Notes under the pieces: generated by a model | What the model saw: only the letters and a program-made list of their open reading frames with translations | Databases searched by the model: none | Told to the model about the DNA's origin: nothing | Program-made: the position numbers and the translations under genes | Assembly: GCA_031398975.1 (NCBI GenBank) | Contig: JANNOI010000045.1 | Coordinates: 1-64,000, forward strand | DNA length: 64,000 nucleotides | Source: JAKFWI01 sp031398975 | GTDB lineage: Bacteria > Pseudomonadota > Alphaproteobacteria > Caulobacterales > Aquidulcibacteraceae | Direction of reading: 5' to 3' | Part shown: positions 60,476-64,000 of the stretch, piece after piece | Layout: every line of letters begins with the position of its first letter | Numbering within the stretch: position 1 is the stretch's first letter

Positions 60476-60723
60476 CCCCCGCTCAGCGCGGACATGCACG
60501 CGATCTCGCGCGCGCCGCGGAGATCGGCGTCGGGGCCGGCGAAGCGCTGGTCGATCGCGAAGCGCACGCCCGGGGCGTGCAGCGCCGCCCCCAGCGCCGG
60601 CGCGCGCGCGCTGAGCCAGGCGCAGAGGTCGCTCACCGTATGTACGCCTTCGGGCAGATCGATCTCGCGCGGGAGGCCTGTGCTCGCCTCGCGCAGGGCG
60701 CCGAAGAACAAAAGCGCCGCCAT
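60472..60723 (-). CDS. moaD: Molybdopterin synthase sulfur carrier subunit
   Basis: An 83-residue ubiquitin-fold protein ending in the Gly-Gly (LSGG) that is thiocarboxylated. It donates sulfur in molybdopterin synthesis and partners MoaE, encoded next. Starts three bases after moaA's stop. Confidence 0.93.
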   Translation of the reverse strand: MAALLFFGALREASTGLPREIDLPEGVHTVSDLCAWLSARAPALGAALHAPGVRFAIDQRFAGPDADLRGAREIACMSALSGG

Positions 60724-60726
60724 CGC

Positions 60727-61746
60727 TCAGCCCCCGGTCAGCGACATCGGCCGCGCGAGCGCGGGGGGGCTGCGCGGTGCGCCGATGGCGAAATCGTGCG
60801 CCTTGGGCTTGCGCCGCAGCGCCGATGCGATCGCGGCGTCGATCTCGGCCTCCGTCCCGCCGGCGCGCAGCAGGGCGCGGAAATCGAGATGGTCGTCCTG
60901 GCCGAGGCACAGATAGAGCCGGCCCGCGCAGGTGAGCCGCACCCGGTTGCACGCGGCGCAAAACGTCTCGGAGAGCGGGGTGATGAAGCCGAGCCGCCCG
61001 CCGGTCTCGCGCACCCGCACATAGCGCGCAGGCCCGCCGGTGGCGTCTCCCAGATCCTCGAGCGTCCAGCGCTGCGCCAGCCCCGCGCGGACCGCGCGCA
61101 GGGACAGGTATTGCGCGCTCCGGTCCACCTCCACCTCCCCGAGCGGCATTGTCTCGATCAGCGTGATGTCCATGCCCTGGCCATGGGCCCATTCGATCAA
61201 AGCGGGGATTTCGGCGGCGTTTTCATCGCGCAGCGCCACGGTGTTGATCTTCACCTTGAGCCCCGCCGCGCGCGCGGCGCCGATCCCTTCGAGCACGCTG
61301 TCCAGCCGGTCCCGCCGGGTGAGGCGCGCGAAAACCTCCCGGTTGAGCGTATCGAGCGAGACGTTGACGCGCTTCACCCCCGCCTCCGCCAGCGCGCGGG
61401 CATGGGGCGCAAGGCGCGCGCCATTGGTGGTCAGGGTGAGTTCCTGGAGGCCGCCCCCGCCCAGATGGCGCGACAGCGCGCGCACGAAATCCATAAAGCC
61501 CGGCCGCACCAGCGGCTCGCCCCCCGTCAGGCGCAGCTTGCGTACGCCCTGGGCGATGAAGCGCGCGCACAGCCGTTCGAGTTCGGGAAAGGTCAGCATG
61601 TCGGCCTTCGGCAGGAAGGTCTGCCGCGCGGGCATGCAATAGGCGCAACGCAGATCGCACCGATCCGTCACCGACACCCGCAGATAGGTGACCGCGCGCC
61701 CGAACGGGTCGATCAGGGCGGGCGGCGAGGGCGCGGGGGCTGGCAT
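60727..61746 (-). CDS. moaA: GTP 3',8-cyclase (radical SAM)
   Basis: A 339-residue radical SAM enzyme that begins Moco synthesis by cyclising GTP. N-terminal Fe-S motif CDLRCAYC, RLTGGEPLVRPGF, LTTNG and C-terminal Fe-S motif CAACNRVRLTCAGRLYLCL; the final Gly-Gly (SLTGG) needed by MoaA is intact. Confidence 0.97.
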   Translation of the reverse strand: MPAPAPSPPALIDPFGRAVTYLRVSVTDRCDLRCAYCMPARQTFLPKADMLTFPELERLCARFIAQGVRKLRLTGGEPLVRPGFMDFVRALSRHLGGGGLQELTLTTNGARLAPHARALAEAGVKRVNVSLDTLNREVFARLTRRDRLDSVLEGIGAARAAGLKVKINTVALRDENAAEIPALIEWAHGQGMDITLIETMPLGEVEVDRSAQYLSLRAVRAGLAQRWTLEDLGDATGGPARYVRVRETGGRLGFITPLSETFCAACNRVRLTCAGRLYLCLGQDDHLDFRALLRAGGTEAEIDAAIASALRRKPKAHDFAIGAPRSPPALARPMSLTGG

Positions 61747-61750
61747 GGCG

Positions 61751-63256
61751 CTATCCTAGCGCGTTTCCGCCGCCCGGCCATTCGCCCACGAACTCCACCT
61801 CCCGATAGTCCAGAAAGTCGGCGAGCACGGCGTCCTGGTCATCCAGGAAAAGCTGCGAGGTGACCCCGTTCAGCAGCCGCGGCAGCGCATGCTTCATGCC
61901 GGAAAGGGCCGAGCCCGAAAGGCCAAGGCTGACGAGCGCGGCGTAATTGAACAGGAACAGGCCGTGCAGCCGCGCGCCGGCCTCGCGCGTGCGGCCCTGC
62001 AGCTCGAAGCCGGGGCCAAGATAGGGATGGGCGTCGATCAGGGGGTTCTCCGCGCCGGGGGCGGGGCGGAACCGGTCCCGCCACAGCGCCACCTCGCCCG
62101 CGAGTTCGCCAAGCTCCTCGCGCAGCGACAGATCGTTGATCATCCCGGTGCTGACGATCAGGAAATCGAACAAGAAGGCGCCCTTGGGTGTGTGCACGCG
62201 CACGCGCATGCCTTCGCCCTGACCCTGACTTTGGCCCTGACCCTCCGGCTCAACCTTGGTCCAGGGGGCGCCCAGATGGAGGTGGAAACCCGGATAGGCG
62301 GCCGCGCGGTTGAACGTGTCGTTAGTGGGGGGCTGGTTGGCGCGCAGGAAGTAGTCGATCGCGCGGTATTTGCGGGCGTCGTCCAGGCTCGCGAAATGCT
62401 TGAGCAGGCCCGAACCCTCCATGTGCCGGATCGGGTTGACGCGCGGCAGCGCCTCGCGCCGGACGAAGACATGCGCCTGCGCCACGCCGCAGGAGAGCGC
62501 ATGCTGGGTGTTGTCGAACGCCGAGGCGCCGGCCCCCAGCACGCCGATTCGCTTGCCTTTGAGGCGCTCGAAGTCGATCGCCTCGGAGGTGTGGGCGTAG
62601 AGGCTCTTGGGCAAAGCGGTGCGGATGAAGGCCGGCACGTGCCATTCGCCCCCGCCCTGGATGCCGGTGGCCAGCACCACTTTGCGCGCAAACAGGCGGG
62701 TCGGCGCGCCCGCGCGCAGGACGTTCAGCGCAAACATCCCCCCTCCCGGCTCCGGCGTGATGGCGGTGACGCGCGCTTCGTTCACGACCGGCAGGTTCAG
62801 CACGCGGCGGAACCAGGCGAGGTAGGCCGCCCAATCCCCGCGCGCGATCTTGCCGAGGGCGAGCCAGCCTTCGGGCCCATATTGCGCCTCCCAATAGGCG
62901 CGGAAGGTGAGCGAGGGGTAGCCGTACTCGATGCCGGTGATGTGCTTGGGCGTGCGCAGGGTGAGCATGCGCGCATAGGTCGACCACGGGCCCTCGCGCC
63001 CGGCCGGGTTCTCGTCCAGCACGAGGATGTTGGACACCTTCTCCCGCATCAGGCCGTGGGCGGCGGCCAGCCCGCTCTGCCCGCCCCCGATGATCGCGAC
63101 ATCGTAGACCGGCGCGCCGGAGGCGTGCGTGCGCGGGCGCACCCAGGGCGCGCTCGGATAATCCAGCACTTCAAGCTCGCGCTTGATCTGCTGTTCCAGC
63201 AGCGCAAGCCCCGCTGCGGCGCGATCTTCCTGTTTGGCGAGCGCAGACATGTTCAT
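61751..63256 (-). CDS. FAD/NAD(P)-dependent oxidoreductase of the purine operon
   Basis: A 501-residue two-dinucleotide-binding flavoprotein related to class B monooxygenases. FAD site VAIIGGGQSGLAAAHGL (about residue 55), substrate/FAD block GPWSTYARMLTLRTPKHITG and the NADPH site GVLGAGASAFDNTQHAL are visible. A short Gly-Gln/Ser-Gln tract at about residues 340-350 is encoded by a hexamer-type repeat (62216-62243). Starts by ATGA overlap with uraD and stands upstream of moaA. It could be an alternative urate or purine-intermediate hydroxylase, but it does not look like HpxO; this is inference. Confidence 0.75.
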   Translation of the reverse strand: MNMSALAKQEDRAAAGLALLEQQIKRELEVLDYPSAPWVRPRTHASGAPVYDVAIIGGGQSGLAAAHGLMREKVSNILVLDENPAGREGPWSTYARMLTLRTPKHITGIEYGYPSLTFRAYWEAQYGPEGWLALGKIARGDWAAYLAWFRRVLNLPVVNEARVTAITPEPGGGMFALNVLRAGAPTRLFARKVVLATGIQGGGEWHVPAFIRTALPKSLYAHTSEAIDFERLKGKRIGVLGAGASAFDNTQHALSCGVAQAHVFVRREALPRVNPIRHMEGSGLLKHFASLDDARKYRAIDYFLRANQPPTNDTFNRAAAYPGFHLHLGAPWTKVEPEGQGQSQGQGEGMRVRVHTPKGAFLFDFLIVSTGMINDLSLREELGELAGEVALWRDRFRPAPGAENPLIDAHPYLGPGFELQGRTREAGARLHGLFLFNYAALVSLGLSGSALSGMKHALPRLLNGVTSQLFLDDQDAVLADFLDYREVEFVGEWPGGGNALG

Positions 63257-63819
63257 TGCTCCGTCGGCGGCGAAAGGCGCGTGACCGCATCGTCAAAGCG
63301 CAGGCGCGCGATAAGGGCGATTTGGGCGAGCGCGGTTTGGATTTCCACGTCCCGGTCGGCCTCCAGCCGCGTACGCAGCGCCTCGAAGATCTGCGCCTGG
63401 CTATGGAGGCGCGCGCAGATCACGAAGGGAAAGCCGAACCGCGCCTGATAGGCGCCGTTGAGGGCGAAAAGCTCGCCGGTTTGGCTGTGTTCCAGGCGAT
63501 CGAGCCCGACGGAGGCCTGCTCGGCGCGCGAATGCTGGGTCAGCGCCGCCGGGGCCCGGGCGGCTGCGCCCAGTTCCGGGTGGGCGCGGATTAAGGCGAG
63601 GTGCGCCTCCGGCCCCGCCCGCTCCACCGCCCGCCCCAAGGCCTCGATCACGGCGTCCAGGCTGGCGAAGGGCCGGTCTCCATAGGCGCGGGCGGCGGCC
63701 CAGGGCGAATGCTCGTAAAGCCCCCCGAACGCGGCCACGAAGGCCTCTTCGTCCATGGCGTTTATCGCGTCGAGCGGGGCGGGCGTTGCGGCGGGCGGCG
63801 TCATGGGGGGCGCGCTCAC
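63253..63819 (-). CDS. uraD: OHCU decarboxylase
   Basis: A 188-residue 2-oxo-4-hydroxy-4-carboxy-5-ureidoimidazoline decarboxylase that gives allantoin in urate breakdown. Motifs: AFGGLYEHSPWAA, IRAHPELG with the catalytic His, FGFPFVICARLHSQAQI and the Glu of the active site. GTG 63819 overlaps the hpxZ stop (GTGA); ATG 63804 is an alternative. Confidence 0.93.
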   Translation of the reverse strand: MSAPPMTPPAATPAPLDAINAMDEEAFVAAFGGLYEHSPWAAARAYGDRPFASLDAVIEALGRAVERAGPEAHLALIRAHPELGAAARAPAALTQHSRAEQASVGLDRLEHSQTGELFALNGAYQARFGFPFVICARLHSQAQIFEALRTRLEADRDVEIQTALAQIALIARLRFDDAVTRLSPPTEQ

Positions 63820-64000
63820 GAAATGGTGTTGATCAGGGAGACATGGGCGCTCACCACCCGCCAGCCCTCGCCCATGCGCGCCCAGGCCTGGCTCTGGCGT
63901 CCGGGGCGGGGCTCGCCCACGCGCTGGAACTCGGCGTTGACGGTGGCGAAATCGGCGCCGAACGTGGTGATCGTCACCTTCGTCAGCGTGCGCTGCGGGG
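63816..64000 (-). CDS. HpxZ/DUF3225 protein, 3' part
   Basis: The C-terminal 61 residues of a gene that continues past the right edge. TKVTITTFGADFATVNAEFQ, GRQSQAWARMGEGWRVVSAHVS is the end of DUF3225/AtzH-like proteins (HpxZ) found beside purine and allantoin genes. It overlaps the uraD start. Role in the pathway is not established. Confidence 0.75.
   Translation of the reverse strand, partial: PQRTLTKVTITTFGADFATVNAEFQRVGEPRPGRQSQAWARMGEGWRVVSAHVSLINTIS

Overview
The window is a high-GC, densely packed piece of an alphaproteobacterial chromosome, probably Caulobacterales/Hyphomonadaceae-like (inference). The evidence is heme a synthase CtaA, DUF2842, an entericidin lipoprotein, a stand-alone DivK-like receiver, FrmA/FghA formaldehyde oxidation, class II DAHP synthase, and above all a tRNA-His without G-1 that carries G1:U72 and A73, the derived alphaproteobacterial form. 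There is no rRNA operon, CRISPR array, intact prophage or transposase.

Layout. 1-0.4 kb: a helicase fragment without its front half (minus strand), cut by the window edge. 0.5-7.6 kb: yidD, thrS and a surface-glycan group (O-antigen ligase-like protein, two GT2 glycosyltransferases, an ArnT-like GT39). 7.6-10.8 kb: small membrane and lipoproteins, an OmpA-like protein, sodB. 10.9-13.7 kb: cysD-cysNC sulfate activation. 13.9-20.7 kb: a three-gene amidoligase set (transglutaminase-DUF2126, circularly permuted ATP-grasp fused to alpha-E, second transglutaminase). 20.7-26.8 kb: glyoxalase, TadG-like vWA protein, ctaA, rplM-rpsI, argC. 26.9-34.4 kb: recQ, a lipoprotein and methylmalonyl-CoA mutase, with a GH25 lysozyme gene wedged between the two mutase subunits. 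34.6-39.6 kb: tRNA-Lys, an acyl-CoA dehydrogenase-like flavoprotein, a Myb-like/histone H1-like protein, frmA-fghA. 39.8-41.9 kb: feoAB. 42-46.6 kb: an operon of flavin amine oxidase, exported RidA and TonB-dependent receptor. 47-50.8 kb: tRNA-Phe, M48 protease, tRNA-His and a second ATP-grasp/alpha-E set with the two proteins as separate genes. 51-55.3 kb: DUF445, response regulator, aldose dehydrogenase, DAHP synthase. 55.3-64 kb: molybdate transport modBCA converging on a long minus-strand operon for purine breakdown (hpxZ, uraD, FAD enzyme) and molybdenum cofactor synthesis (moaA-D-E-B-C, moeA).

How the genes cooperate. Molybdate uptake and cofactor synthesis stand next to urate breakdown, whose upstream enzyme (xanthine dehydrogenase) needs that cofactor. 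The amine oxidase-RidA-receptor operon looks like an envelope module for catching an amine, oxidising it and clearing the reactive imine. The two ATP-grasp/alpha-E sets are predicted to make or attach an unknown peptide; they are the best candidates for uncharacterised biology here. A 110-114 bp two-hairpin repeat ends both argC and feoB and supplies the stop codon of each.
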